From positions 62,001-126,000 of the forward strand of contig CBDBGD010000006.1 of NCBI GenBank assembly GCA_965205235.1: a stretch of 64,000 bases of DNA, read 5' to 3'. The stretch's first letter is position 1, and each line of letters opens with the position of its first letter. Positions 8,658-17,492 of the stretch are shown one piece after another. The DNA is from CBDBGD01 sp965205235 (GTDB lineage: Bacteria > Chloroflexota > Dehalococcoidia > Lucifugimonadales > UBA1127). The position numbers and the translations under genes are program-made. Below the pieces are notes generated by a model, which ran no database searches, was not told the origin of the DNA, and saw nothing but the letters and a program-made list of their open reading frames with translations.

Positions 8658-9689
8658 ATGACGGAGCGACTGACGGCGGGCAACCTGCAGGTGGAGGACG
8701 CGACCCTGGACCGCACCCTCCGGCCGCGGCGGCTGGAGGAGTACGTAGGGCAGGAGCGGGTGAAGGAGAACCTGCGCATCGGCGTGGACGCCGCACGGAT
8801 GCGCGGCGAGCCGCTGGACCATACCCTCCTCTACGGGCCGCCGGGCCTGGGCAAGACCACACTGGCCCACATCCTGGGGCAGGAGATGGGCGTCAACGTC
8901 AAGATCACGTCGGGCCCTGCCATCGAGCGGGCGGGGGACCTGGCGGCGGTGCTGACGAGCCTGGAGCAGGCGGACATCCTCTTCATCGACGAGATCCACC
9001 GGCTGAGCCGCATCGTGGAGGAGGTGCTGTACCCGGCGCTGGAGGAGTTCGCCATCGACCTGGTCATCGGCAAGGGGCCGGGGGCGCGGAGCATGCGGCT
9101 GCGGCTCAAGCCGTTCACGCTGGTGGGGGCGACGACCCGCTACGCGATGATGAGCGCGCCGCTCCGGGACCGTTTCGGCGCGGTGTACCGGCTGGACTTC
9201 TACAGCGCGGAGGAGGCGCAACTCATCCTGCAACGGTCGGCGCGCATCATGGGGGTGGAAGCGGAGGAGGAGGGGCTGGGGGAGATCGCACGGCGCTCGC
9301 GTGGGACGCCTCGGGTGGCGAACCGCCTATTGCGCCGAGTGCGGGACTTCGCACAGGTGCGCGCCGACGGGAAGATCACCCGCGACGTGGCGCTGGAGGC
9401 GCTGGCGATGCTGGAGGTGGACTCGCTGGGCCTGGACGAGGTGGACCACAAGGTGCTTCGGGCGATCGTGGAGAAGTTCGACGGCGGGCCCGTGGGGCTG
9501 GAGACGGTGGCGGCGGCTATCAGCGAGGAGGCGGACACCGTGATGGACGTGTACGAGCCGTACCTGCTGCAGCTTGGCTTCGTCGAGCGGACGCCGCGGG
9601 GGCGGACGGCGACGCGCCACGCCTACGAGCACCTGGGCGTGCCCTACAACCGTCGAGAGACGGAGACGCCGCAGAAAAAGCTGTTCTAG
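8658..9689 (+). CDS. ruvB: Holliday junction branch-migration ATPase RuvB
   Basis: 343 residues from ATG 8658, chosen because GAGGAGG ends just 4-5 nt upstream; an ATG at 8640 has no such site. Walker A GPPGLGKT at 60-67, Walker B/DEIH at 111-114, sensor region GATTRYAMMSAPLRDRFG, and a C-terminal winged helix (residues about 265-335). Hexameric motor that, with RuvA, drives branch migration of Holliday junctions. RuvA and RuvC are encoded about 19 kb away at 27879-28984, so the resolvasome genes are split. Confidence 0.96.
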   Translation: MTERLTAGNLQVEDATLDRTLRPRRLEEYVGQERVKENLRIGVDAARMRGEPLDHTLLYGPPGLGKTTLAHILGQEMGVNVKITSGPAIERAGDLAAVLTSLEQADILFIDEIHRLSRIVEEVLYPALEEFAIDLVIGKGPGARSMRLRLKPFTLVGATTRYAMMSAPLRDRFGAVYRLDFYSAEEAQLILQRSARIMGVEAEEEGLGEIARRSRGTPRVANRLLRRVRDFAQVRADGKITRDVALEALAMLEVDSLGLDEVDHKVLRAIVEKFDGGPVGLETVAAAISEEADTVMDVYEPYLLQLGFVERTPRGRTATRHAYEHLGVPYNRRETETPQKKLF

Positions 9690-9706
9690 ACGGCAGAGGC
9701 GGCGCT

Positions 9707-9803
9707 TCACCCTTCGACAGGCTCAGGATGATGGTTCGACAAGCTCACCATGAGCGGACTCTACCCCACCCCCCTGAGGTTCCTGCCTCCGCAGGAACGA
9801 CGA
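9707..9803. repeat. REP-like palindromes between ruvB and the next gene
   Basis: Two diverged copies of the CCCTTCGACAGGCTCAGG unit (9710-9756) followed by TTCCTGCctccGCAGGAA and ACGACGAG (9780-9803), the same two repeat types that fill the 6.2-6.9 kb spacer. Confidence 0.75.
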
Positions 9804-9819
9804 GATCAGAAAGGACACC

Positions 9820-10905
9820 ATGACCGTTCCGCACAATACCCCCGGCGTGGCGATGACCGTGACGGGGCCGGTCGCGGCCGAGAGCCTGGGCGTGACCCTG
9901 ATGCACGAGCACCTCTTCCTGGGCGGCGGGTCGCGAGGGCCGGGCCCGGGGACTCCGGCGACGGAGGTCGCTATCTGGGGGCAGCCGCTGACGCTGGAGC
10001 GCCTCCACCTGGCGCGGGACGGCGTGAGCTTCAAAGACCTGGCGCTGAACGACGAAGCCTTGGCCGTGCGGGAGGCGCAGGCGTTCCGGTCGGCGGGCGG
10101 GCGGACGATGGTCGACACGACGAACATCGGCATGGGGCGCGACCCGCTGGGGCTTCGCCGGGTGTCGACCGTGACGGGCCTCAACATCGTCATGGGCTGC
10201 GGCTGGTACACGCCGGTATCACACCCGCGGGACATGGACGTTCGCACGGCGGAGGAGCTGGCGGCGGAGATGGTGCGGGACATCACCGCGGGCGTGGGCG
10301 ACACGGGGATTCGGGCGGGGATCATCGGGGAGCTGGGGATCAACGGCGACCCGTTATCAGCCAACGAGCTGAAGGTGGTGACGGCCGCGGCGTGGGCGAG
10401 CCGGGAGACCGGCGCAGCCATATCGCTGCACTACGGCGGCCTGTGGCGCGAACGGCTGCAGGTCGCGGAGATGCTCGACAGAGAGGGAGCGGACCTATCG
10501 AGGGTGATCTTCGGGCACAGCGACAGCTACGCGTCGGACGTGCCTTTCGTGCTGGAGCTGCTGTCGACGGGGGTGTGCGTCGAGTTCGACCTGCTGGGCC
10601 GCCCCGGCGCGCCCATCGCCCGGAGCCCCGGGGTGCCGGGGGGCAACCCGTGGGGGCCGCAGGCGACAGACATCCTGGTGACGGAGGCCGTGCCACAGCT
10701 CATCCACGCAGGGTACGGCGACCGGCTGCTGCTGTCGCAGGACGTGGGGTTCAAGATCTGGCTTCGAGGCTACGGCGGCAACGGGTACGTCTTCGTGCTG
10801 GAGAAGGTGGCGCAGGAGCTGCGCCGACAGGGCGTCACGGAGTCGCAGCTGCACACGATGATGGTGGAGACGCCGCGGCGGCTGCTGACGCTGGGGGGCG
10901 GGTGA
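9820..10905 (+). CDS. Phosphotriesterase-family metal-dependent hydrolase
   Basis: 361 residues, TIM-barrel hydrolase of the phosphotriesterase family. Predicted metal ligands in order: H29 and H31 (MHEH), E171 (IGELG), H204 (LHYGG), H233 (GHSD) and D308 (SQDVG). A Glu takes the place of the carbamylated Lys of true phosphotriesterase, as in E. coli PHP (YhfV) and related lactonases or esterases of unknown substrate. ATG 9820 has AAAGGA 5 nt upstream. It stands alone between ruvB and uvrB; natural substrate unknown. Confidence 0.85.
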   Translation: MTVPHNTPGVAMTVTGPVAAESLGVTLMHEHLFLGGGSRGPGPGTPATEVAIWGQPLTLERLHLARDGVSFKDLALNDEALAVREAQAFRSAGGRTMVDTTNIGMGRDPLGLRRVSTVTGLNIVMGCGWYTPVSHPRDMDVRTAEELAAEMVRDITAGVGDTGIRAGIIGELGINGDPLSANELKVVTAAAWASRETGAAISLHYGGLWRERLQVAEMLDREGADLSRVIFGHSDSYASDVPFVLELLSTGVCVEFDLLGRPGAPIARSPGVPGGNPWGPQATDILVTEAVPQLIHAGYGDRLLLSQDVGFKIWLRGYGGNGYVFVLEKVAQELRRQGVTESQLHTMMVETPRRLLTLGGG

Positions 10906-10960
10906 GGGGCGTGGCGAGGGTGTGCGGGTGTACAATGGCGGGTGAGGAGGAGGGGTCGGA

Positions 10961-12964
10961 GTGCCGCCGTTTCGCATAGCGTCCGAGTTCCGGATGACGG
11001 GAGACCAGCCGCAGGCTGTGGACCACCTGGTCGACAGCCTGGAGGCGGGACACTCGTTCCAGACGCTGATGGGCGTGACGGGGTCGGGGAAGACGTTCAC
11101 GATGGCGAACATCGTCGAACGGGTGCAGCGGACGACGCTGGTCCTCGCCCACAACAAGACGCTGGCGGCCCAGCTCGCGACCGAGTTCCGAGAGTTCTTC
11201 CCCGACAACGCCGTGGAGTACTTCGTCTCGTACTACGACTACTATCAGCCGGAGGCGTACGTCCCACACACGGACACGTACATCGAGAAGGAGACCGAGA
11301 TCAACGAGGAGATCGACCGGCTGCGGCACGCCGCCACGCGGTCGCTGCTGACGCGCCGGGACGTGCTCATCGTGGCATCGGTGTCGTGCATCTACGGCCT
11401 AGGGGACCCGCAGGACTACCTGAGCTTCGTGGCGACGGTCGAAAAGGGGGAGCGGCGCAGCCTCCACCGGCTCATCCGGTCGCTGGTGGACATGCAGTAC
11501 GAGCGCAACGACCTGGACTTCCGCCGGGGCACGTTCCGGGTGCGGGGCGACACGCTGGACGTCTTCCCCGCGTACGAGGAGCTGGGCGTGCGCATCTCGT
11601 TCTTCGGCGACGAGGTTGAGAGCATCGTCGAAATGGACCCGCTGACGGGCGAGGTGCTGGCGGAGCGGAACGAGATCCAGTTCTACCCAGCAAAGCACTG
11701 GGTGACGCCGGCGGAGAAGATGGAGCAGGCGCGCGAGACGATCCAGGAGGAGCTGGCGGAGCGGCTGGCGTGGCTGCGGGAGCAGGGCAAGGTGCTGGAG
11801 GCGGCGCGGCTGGAGTCCCGCAGCAGGTACGACCTGGAGATGCTACAGGAGGTGGGCTACTGCTCAGGCATCGAGAACTACTCGCGGCACCTGAGCGCCC
11901 GCGAGCCGGGCAGCGCCCCGTGGACGCTGCTCGACTATTTCCCGGACGACTTCCTGCTGTTCATCGACGAGTCGCACATGACGGTGCCGCAGGTGCGGGG
12001 GATGTACTTCGGGGACATGTCGCGGAAGCAGACGCTGGTGGACTTCGGCTTTAGACTGCCGTCGGCGATGGACAACCGGCCGCTGAACTTCCCGGAGTTC
12101 GAGGAGCGGCTGAACCAGGTGGTGTTCGTGTCGGCGACGCCTGGGCCGTACGAGATGCAGCGGGGCGCGACGACGGTGGAGCAGATCATCCGGCCCACGG
12201 GGCTGCTGGACCCGACGGTGGAGGTGAAGCCAACGACGGGGCAGATCGACGACCTGCTGCACCAGATCCGGGCGCGGGTGGAGCGGGGCGAACGGGCCCT
12301 GGTCACGACGCTCACAAAGCGGATGGCCGAGGAGCTTGCCGACTACCTCCAGGAGATGGGCGTGCGGGTGCACTACCTGCACTCGGACATCGAGACGCTG
12401 CAGCGGAGCGAGATCCTGCGGGACCTGCGGCTGGGCGTCTACGACGTGGTGGTGGGCATCAACCTGCTGCGCGAAGGGCTGGACCTGCCGGAGGTGAGCC
12501 TGGTGGCCATCCTGGACGCGGACAAGGAGGGCTTTCTACGCTCGACGACTCCGCTGGTGCAGACGATCGGGCGGGCGGCGCGGCACGAGTATGGCCACGT
12601 GATCATGTACGCCGACGTGGTGACGGACTCGATGCGGCAGGCGATCGGCGAGACGTACCGCCGGCGGGACATTCAGGAGGCGTACAACCAGGAGCACGGC
12701 ATCGTGCCGCAGGGGATTCGCAAGGCGGTGCGGGACATCACGGAGCGGGTGCGGCAGGTGGCGGAGGAGAAGGAGAAGTACGACCCCAAGCCGGCGATGC
12801 CGAAGGAGGACGTGGCCCGGCTGGTGCGGGGCCTGGAACGCCAGATGAAGGAGGCGGCCCGCAGCCTGGAGTTCGAGAAGGCGGCGATGCTGCGGGACCA
12901 GGTCATCGACCTGCGGCGCATCCTGGCGCTGGAGGATGACCCGGTGGTGGGGGCGAAGGGGTAG
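10961..12964 (+). CDS. uvrB: Excinuclease ABC subunit B
   Basis: 667 residues, full UvrB. Walker A GVTGSGKT at 38-45, the beta-hairpin YYDYYQPEAY at 91-100 that grips damaged DNA, helicase motifs including IDESH and INLLREGLD, and a C-terminal UVR motif pairing with UvrC. Core of nucleotide excision repair; uvrA and uvrC are not in the window. GTG 10961 follows GGAGGAGGGG. A -10-like TACAAT lies at 10931-10936. Confidence 0.97.
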   Translation: MPPFRIASEFRMTGDQPQAVDHLVDSLEAGHSFQTLMGVTGSGKTFTMANIVERVQRTTLVLAHNKTLAAQLATEFREFFPDNAVEYFVSYYDYYQPEAYVPHTDTYIEKETEINEEIDRLRHAATRSLLTRRDVLIVASVSCIYGLGDPQDYLSFVATVEKGERRSLHRLIRSLVDMQYERNDLDFRRGTFRVRGDTLDVFPAYEELGVRISFFGDEVESIVEMDPLTGEVLAERNEIQFYPAKHWVTPAEKMEQARETIQEELAERLAWLREQGKVLEAARLESRSRYDLEMLQEVGYCSGIENYSRHLSAREPGSAPWTLLDYFPDDFLLFIDESHMTVPQVRGMYFGDMSRKQTLVDFGFRLPSAMDNRPLNFPEFEERLNQVVFVSATPGPYEMQRGATTVEQIIRPTGLLDPTVEVKPTTGQIDDLLHQIRARVERGERALVTTLTKRMAEELADYLQEMGVRVHYLHSDIETLQRSEILRDLRLGVYDVVVGINLLREGLDLPEVSLVAILDADKEGFLRSTTPLVQTIGRAARHEYGHVIMYADVVTDSMRQAIGETYRRRDIQEAYNQEHGIVPQGIRKAVRDITERVRQVAEEKEKYDPKPAMPKEDVARLVRGLERQMKEAARSLEFEKAAMLRDQVIDLRRILALEDDPVVGAKG

Positions 12965-12982
12965 GGGGGTTACCCCAGCGCA

Positions 12983-13816
12983 TCACCAGCGTTTCAGTAT
13001 GTGGTCTGCAATCTCAATCGCAATGGGAGCACCCCTGGGATTGCTGGCTGCGAAGAAGAGTTCGAACAAGGGAGAGCCTTTTGAGTTCCTGAGCGTTCGA
13101 CTACTCGGTGCGACGCGGTGAAACACACCTTCTAGGCGCTCCCTATACAGTGATACGACTTGGTGTATTGGTTCCCGTTCTTGCTTGGGTTCATCGCCCA
13201 ACAGAGACAATTGAGACGAGGTCCGGTAGCTCCCCTGCCAGTACCCACTTCCTCCGAATATGCGATCTAGGCGCCTTCCCCATGCCGGACTCGGCTCCCG
13301 GTCCAAGGGCATGAGACGAGTGACCGCGCTCAACGGGAAGAGTATCCAGCAGTCAATCTTCTGAGTCGCGGCGATAGCCTCTACGGTTGACCAAGCCACC
13401 TCTGTTGCATACGGGTCGAGGAAGACCACGGCGCGGTCAAAGTCGCCCATACTACGGCAGAACTCCGGCACCCTAATGTTTGCGTCTCCCTGGATGACCT
13501 TTATGTCACGTCCTCGATACTCGTTCGTGAGGATGAGCAAGGCTTCCGCTGAACTCGCCTCCTTCTCGATAAAGACCAGTCGGTCAAACGGCCTGTCCTC
13601 CACCGCCAATGCTATCCGCGCCGAGCCCTGCCGAAACTCGTGGAACTCGGCGTAGTCGTCACCTGACTCGAGGTATGAACCGGCGCCTGCGAACCCGTCG
13701 ACGTAAATTAGGGTGAACCCACGGTTCTTGAGCGCAGTCGTGTACGCGTCAAGGTAGGCGCGGAGAATCTCCAGCTTCTGCTGGGTCCACGATCCGCCGA
13801 ACTGGGGAAGGGTCAT
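12983..13816 (-). CDS. tcmP: Three-Cys-motif partner protein TcmP-like (methyltransferase-like fold)
   Basis: 277 residues with the pattern of TcmP, a family named for always lying beside a three-Cys (Gp37/Gp68) protein, as here. Residues 38-48 (YVDGFAGAGSY) resemble a SAM-binding motif I, 82-86 (FIEKE) a motif II acid, GDAN near 110-113 a motif III, and 131-136 (VFLDPY) the DPxY-type motif IV of amino-methyltransferases; this reading is inference. ATG 13816 is one base after the partner's TGA, so the two are translationally coupled. Base composition is clearly less GC-rich than the neighbours, suggesting recent transfer. Convergent with uvrB. Function unknown. Confidence 0.75.
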   Translation of the reverse strand: MTLPQFGGSWTQQKLEILRAYLDAYTTALKNRGFTLIYVDGFAGAGSYLESGDDYAEFHEFRQGSARIALAVEDRPFDRLVFIEKEASSAEALLILTNEYRGRDIKVIQGDANIRVPEFCRSMGDFDRAVVFLDPYATEVAWSTVEAIAATQKIDCWILFPLSAVTRLMPLDREPSPAWGRRLDRIFGGSGYWQGSYRTSSQLSLLGDEPKQEREPIHQVVSLYRERLEGVFHRVAPSSRTLRNSKGSPLFELFFAASNPRGAPIAIEIADHILKRW

Positions 13817-13817
13817 T

Positions 13818-14576
13818 TCAACTCAGGGCTGCGGCGGGCATCTGCATCCACGTCCGGCCGTCCAGGACCGCGTCCGCTCCGGAACGCTTGCCGCGGCGGC
13901 CGCCGAGCTGCTTCAGGAAGTAGGCCACGCGTGCGTCGCGGCACTGGTCTCGCAGGTCTCGTGCCCACTCCAGCTCCATTGGCCTGGCGGAGCGGCCGCT
14001 CTCTCCGCCCGCGATAACCCAGTGCACGGCGCCGGCGTCGAGCCACTGGCGGAGGTCGACCGGCCCGAGCAAGGGCTCGGCGGAGACGAACCGGACGGGC
14101 GCCGGGAGCCGCGCCAGCACCGAGATGCGCGCGGCGTACTTCTGGTTCTCGACCGACGTTCCGATCCACACGCCCGCAGGCCACTCGCCGCCATAGCGAT
14201 CCTGGTTGCGCTCCCACCAGCCAACGGCTCGGCCAGGCCGCTTCGTGAGGACCTGGAAGACGTGCCCGCGCTGCTCCGACGCAGCGCGCATGACGTCAAA
14301 CATCTCCGTGACAAACTCGTAGGGGACATGGGGGTGGAAGACGTCCGACATGCTGTTGACGAACACCCGGCGAGGCTTCGGCCAGCGGAGCGGCACGTCC
14401 AGCCTGTCATGGAGCAGCTTCACCTCCTCCGGGCCGTCTTCATAGCCCGGCACGCCCATGGCCATTAGGCGCGGATACAGCGCGTACATGTAGCAGTGGT
14501 CGCAGCCGGGCGAGACGCGGGTGCAGCCCGTTACGGGGTTCCAAGTCTCGTCCGTCCACTCAATGGTGGATGGCAT
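13818..14576 (-). CDS. Three-Cys-motif (phage Gp37/Gp68, DUF5131) family protein
   Basis: 252 residues. Opens with IEWTDETWNPVTGC and has Cys18, Cys25 and Cys28 (C-x6-C-x2-C) within GCTRVSPGCDHCY, a radical-SAM-like iron-sulfur site of non-standard spacing. Later blocks typical of the family: FVNSMSDVFH, VLTKRP, GTSVENQ, FVSAEPLLGP, GGESG and DGRTWMQMP at the end. Known from phages and bacterial islands; reaction unknown. Partner tcmP follows at one base distance. Its own base composition is host-like, unlike tcmP. ATG 14576 is preceded by a G-rich stretch. Confidence 0.85.
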   Translation of the reverse strand: MPSTIEWTDETWNPVTGCTRVSPGCDHCYMYALYPRLMAMGVPGYEDGPEEVKLLHDRLDVPLRWPKPRRVFVNSMSDVFHPHVPYEFVTEMFDVMRAASEQRGHVFQVLTKRPGRAVGWWERNQDRYGGEWPAGVWIGTSVENQKYAARISVLARLPAPVRFVSAEPLLGPVDLRQWLDAGAVHWVIAGGESGRSARPMELEWARDLRDQCRDARVAYFLKQLGGRRGKRSGADAVLDGRTWMQMPAAALS

Positions 14577-14757
14577 TCGGCACCCCCCGCCCTTGTATTA
14601 GAATATCCGTTCTTATCATACCGGCACTGTCAAGGCGCGCGCCAGCGCAAAGACGTCCACGAGGCGGAAGAGAGGAGTTACGACGGATAGACTCGCCACC
14701 GCTCCGGGTGGGAGCGAGGGTGTCTGAGTTCTCCATCCGATTCAGGGCCCCGTCGGG

Positions 14758-15624
14758 CTAGACCTTGTAGGCCTCCAGGAGCTGGTCTACGGTGCGGGGG
14801 CGGGCCTTGGTGTTGGCCGTCGCCATGCGCTCCTCGAAGGGCTCGGAGTCGGGGGCCTTGTAGAGGACGCCGAGGGGGAGGCCGCCCGATCGCAGGAGCT
14901 GGGACGCCGCTTCTCGGTCGGAGGCGTCGTGGTCGTCGGGGATGTCCCAGATGGCGGCGGGGACGCCGGTCTTGGGGTTGCCCTTCAGCACCTCGTAGGT
15001 GTCGTAGTAGGTGGTGCAGGGCGACTGGACGTGGACGATGGAGAAGCCTGGGTGCTCCATGCCTTCGCCGATGAGCTGGACCATCTCCTTGACCTTGGCG
15101 GAGAAGGCGGATGCGACGAAGGAGACGCCGAGGGTGAGGTACAGCTCGAGGGGGTTCAGGGAGGCCTCCACCTTTCCGTAGGGCGTGGTGGAGGTGATCT
15201 GGCCGAAGGGCGTGGTCGGGGACGTCTGGCCCTTGGTGAGGCCGTAGACGCCGTTGTCCATGATGACGCAGCAGACGTTGAGGTTGCGCTGCGCCTGGGG
15301 CGCGATGTGCTCGCCGCCGATGCTGAGGAAGTCGCCGTCGCCGGCGACGATGACGACGTTGAGCTCCGGCCTGGCCATCTTCACGCCGAGGGCGATGGGG
15401 AGCGTGCGGCCGTGGATGCCGTGGAAGCCGAAGGGCTGAGGGCCCTCCAGCAGGTGCACGAGGTTGCCGGAGCAGCCAATGCCCGCGACAACGACGTTGT
15501 TCTCAATGGGCTGCTCCGTGCGGACCATCCGGTCCTTCATGGCCATTTCCAAGGCCCTGCGCACGCCGAAATCACCGCAACCGGGGCACCACTTGAAATC
15601 GTACTCGGGGTTCTTCTTGCTCAT
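14758..15624 (-). CDS. korB: 2-oxoacid:ferredoxin oxidoreductase, beta subunit
   Basis: 288 residues binding thiamine diphosphate and an iron-sulfur cluster. WCPGCG near residues 13-18 supplies cluster Cys, GCSGN and GIHGR follow, GDGDFLSIGG is the ThDP/Mg motif, and NGVYGLTKGQTSPT is the typical beta-subunit block. Works with KorA in CoA-dependent oxidative decarboxylation of 2-oxoglutarate (or another 2-oxoacid), reducing ferredoxin. ATG 15624 overlaps the korA stop by 4 bp. Exact 2-oxoacid not certain. Confidence 0.92.
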   Translation of the reverse strand: MSKKNPEYDFKWCPGCGDFGVRRALEMAMKDRMVRTEQPIENNVVVAGIGCSGNLVHLLEGPQPFGFHGIHGRTLPIALGVKMARPELNVVIVAGDGDFLSIGGEHIAPQAQRNLNVCCVIMDNGVYGLTKGQTSPTTPFGQITSTTPYGKVEASLNPLELYLTLGVSFVASAFSAKVKEMVQLIGEGMEHPGFSIVHVQSPCTTYYDTYEVLKGNPKTGVPAAIWDIPDDHDASDREAASQLLRSGGLPLGVLYKAPDSEPFEERMATANTKARPRTVDQLLEAYKV

Positions 15625-17339
15625 ACTCGCACCATCTTCTTGGCTGACGCGCCCACTCGCGCCGTAATCCGCTCCATCAAGTCGCCGATCTTGAAGGGAA
15701 GGCCCGTGTACTGGGTGATGGACTCCGCCCGCACTCCCTCGGAGCGCAGGATGGAGGAAAGCTGCCCCTGGTAGTTCAGCTCAGGCACCAGGACAAGCTC
15801 CTTCTGCCGCAGCTCCTCCAGCAGCTTGGGAGGCATGGGATTGAGGAACATGGTGTAGTACCACCCCAGCCGCTGGCCCTGCTCCAGGAGTTGGTCGTAG
15901 GCCTCACGCGTGGGGCCCTTGGAGCCGCCCCAGGGCATGAGCACCACGGGCTCGTCGACGTTCTCACGCTCGTATGTGCCGTCCTCGAGGAGCTTGAGCT
16001 TGGCGAAGCGGCGCTCCGTCATCTCGATGTGGCGGTTGGGGAGGTGGGTGGTGTCACCCACGGGGTCGTGTTCGCTGGCGTTGGCCACGTAGGCGCCGGC
16101 GCCGCCGGGGAGGGGCATAGGGGAGACGGTGGGGCCCTCGTAGCGGAGGTAGCCGTTGGCGCCCTGGTAGACCTGTCGATTCTCCACCGCGAGCTTGGAC
16201 AAATCGGGCCGGGGGATGTTCTGGGCGCGCTCGGCCAGCATCATCTCGCTAAGCAGCATGACCGGCCCCTGGTACCGCTCGGCCCAGTTGAGGGAGTGGA
16301 CGGCGGCGTAGAAGCACTCCTCCACCGTGCCGGGGGCGATGACGGGGAGACTGGCGTCGCCGTGGGCCGGGTGGATAGCGGCGAAGAGGTCCGACTGCTC
16401 GGTCTTGGTGGGCAGGCCGGTGGCGGGGCCGCCGCGCTGGACGTCAATGACGACGCCGGGGATTTCGGCCATCCACGCCATGCCCAAGCCCTCGCTCATG
16501 AGGGAGAAGCCGGGGCCGGCGGTGGAGGTCATAGCCTTCTTGCCGGCGTAGCCTGCGCCCATGACGGCGGTGATGGACTCGATCTCGGAGCTGGCCTGGT
16601 AGACGAACTTGCCGGGGCCGACCAGGGTGCGCTCCATGAATACGAGGATGGTGGTGGCGGGCGAGATGGGGTAGCCGATGAAGAAGTTCAGCCCGCCAGC
16701 CAAGGCCCCGAGGGCGATGGCCTCGTTGCCCTTCACCAGAACCTGCTCGCCCTGCGGCGGGACCGGGTCGGCCAGCTCGCCGATGGAGAGGCCGCTTTCG
16801 GCGACGCGGTCGCGGCCGAGGCCGAGGGCCTCGATGTTGGAGCGGATGATCTCGTCGTCGCCGGGGCGGCCGCGGGTGAAGCGGCGCTTCACGAAGCCTT
16901 CCAGGTACTCCTGGGGCATGTTGACCAGGTGGGCAAAGGCGCCGATGACGACCATGTTCTCCGCGCGGGCGTTGCCGGTGGACCTGGCGAGCTCGGAGAA
17001 GGGAAGGCCGACGGCGCGCGGGTCGTCCTCCAGCTTGAAGGCGCCGGAGTTGTAGATGATGACGCCTTCGTCGCGCACCTCGTGGTTGTGCTCCTCGTAG
17101 GCCTCCTTGTTGAAGCAGACGAGGACGTCGAGAGCATCACCGTTGCTGAAGATGGGGCTGGTGGCGATGCGGGCCTGGGCCCAAGTGGGACCTCCCATGA
17201 TCTGGGAGGGGAAGGTCGAGTAGGTCAGGACGTGGTAGCCGCCCTGGGCCGCCGCCTGGGCGAGGCCCTCAGCGGACGTCACCATGCCCTGACCGCCCTC
17301 ACCCGCGAAGCGGGCTACGAAGTCATGCCTCTTCACCAT
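15621..17339 (-). CDS. korA: 2-oxoacid:ferredoxin oxidoreductase, fused gamma-alpha subunit
   Basis: About 572 residues. Residues about 1-185 form the gamma domain (GEGGQGMVTSAEGLAQ near the start), and the rest the alpha domain with GYPISPATTI, SSEIESI, TSTAGPGFSLMSEG and RGGPATGLPTKTEQSDL. Gamma-alpha fusion is the usual form in Chloroflexi, Actinobacteria and some archaea. Start is ATG 17339 or GTG 17336, both just after TTGGAGGAA; the TTG at 17348 overlaps that site. First gene of the korAB operon with its own promoter. Confidence 0.93.
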   Translation of the reverse strand: MVKRHDFVARFAGEGGQGMVTSAEGLAQAAAQGGYHVLTYSTFPSQIMGGPTWAQARIATSPIFSNGDALDVLVCFNKEAYEEHNHEVRDEGVIIYNSGAFKLEDDPRAVGLPFSELARSTGNARAENMVVIGAFAHLVNMPQEYLEGFVKRRFTRGRPGDDEIIRSNIEALGLGRDRVAESGLSIGELADPVPPQGEQVLVKGNEAIALGALAGGLNFFIGYPISPATTILVFMERTLVGPGKFVYQASSEIESITAVMGAGYAGKKAMTSTAGPGFSLMSEGLGMAWMAEIPGVVIDVQRGGPATGLPTKTEQSDLFAAIHPAHGDASLPVIAPGTVEECFYAAVHSLNWAERYQGPVMLLSEMMLAERAQNIPRPDLSKLAVENRQVYQGANGYLRYEGPTVSPMPLPGGAGAYVANASEHDPVGDTTHLPNRHIEMTERRFAKLKLLEDGTYERENVDEPVVLMPWGGSKGPTREAYDQLLEQGQRLGWYYTMFLNPMPPKLLEELRQKELVLVPELNYQGQLSSILRSEGVRAESITQYTGLPFKIGDLMERITARVGASAKKMVRV

Positions 17340-17395
17340 TTCCTCCAAGAGAACACATGCCTACTGACAAGGCTCATCCCCTCAGGGCACCGGAA

Positions 17396-17425
17396 AGCGT
17401 AGCATTCCGTTCCTAGCACTGTCAA
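17396..17425 (-). promoter_or_regulatory. Promoter of the korAB operon
   Basis: Minus strand: -35 TTGACA (17425-17420), 18-nt spacer, -10 TACGCT (17401-17396) preceded by TGC (extended -10). About 55 nt before the korA start. Confidence 0.65.
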
Positions 17426-17480
17426 CGGACGCGGGCGTGCTTCCGTGCTCGCGCGCGGGGTGTGCGGGAGCCAGTTGGAG

Positions 17481-17486
17481 TATAGT
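17481..17486 (+). promoter_or_regulatory. -10 element abutting the rlmD-like start
   Basis: TATAGT ends 6 nt before the GTG at 17493, so transcription would begin at or next to the start codon (leaderless mRNA). Confidence 0.4.
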
Positions 17487-17492
17487 AGGAGC

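Noticed and set aside
12965..12982. GGGG-TTA-CCCC as a terminator between uvrB and tcmP
   Set aside because: Only a 4-bp stem, with no T-run.
14577..14757. TTGACA at 14634-14629 (minus strand) as promoter for the three-Cys gene
   Set aside because: No acceptable -10 at 16-18 nt; a TATGAT is only 9 nt away, so the promoter cannot be assigned.
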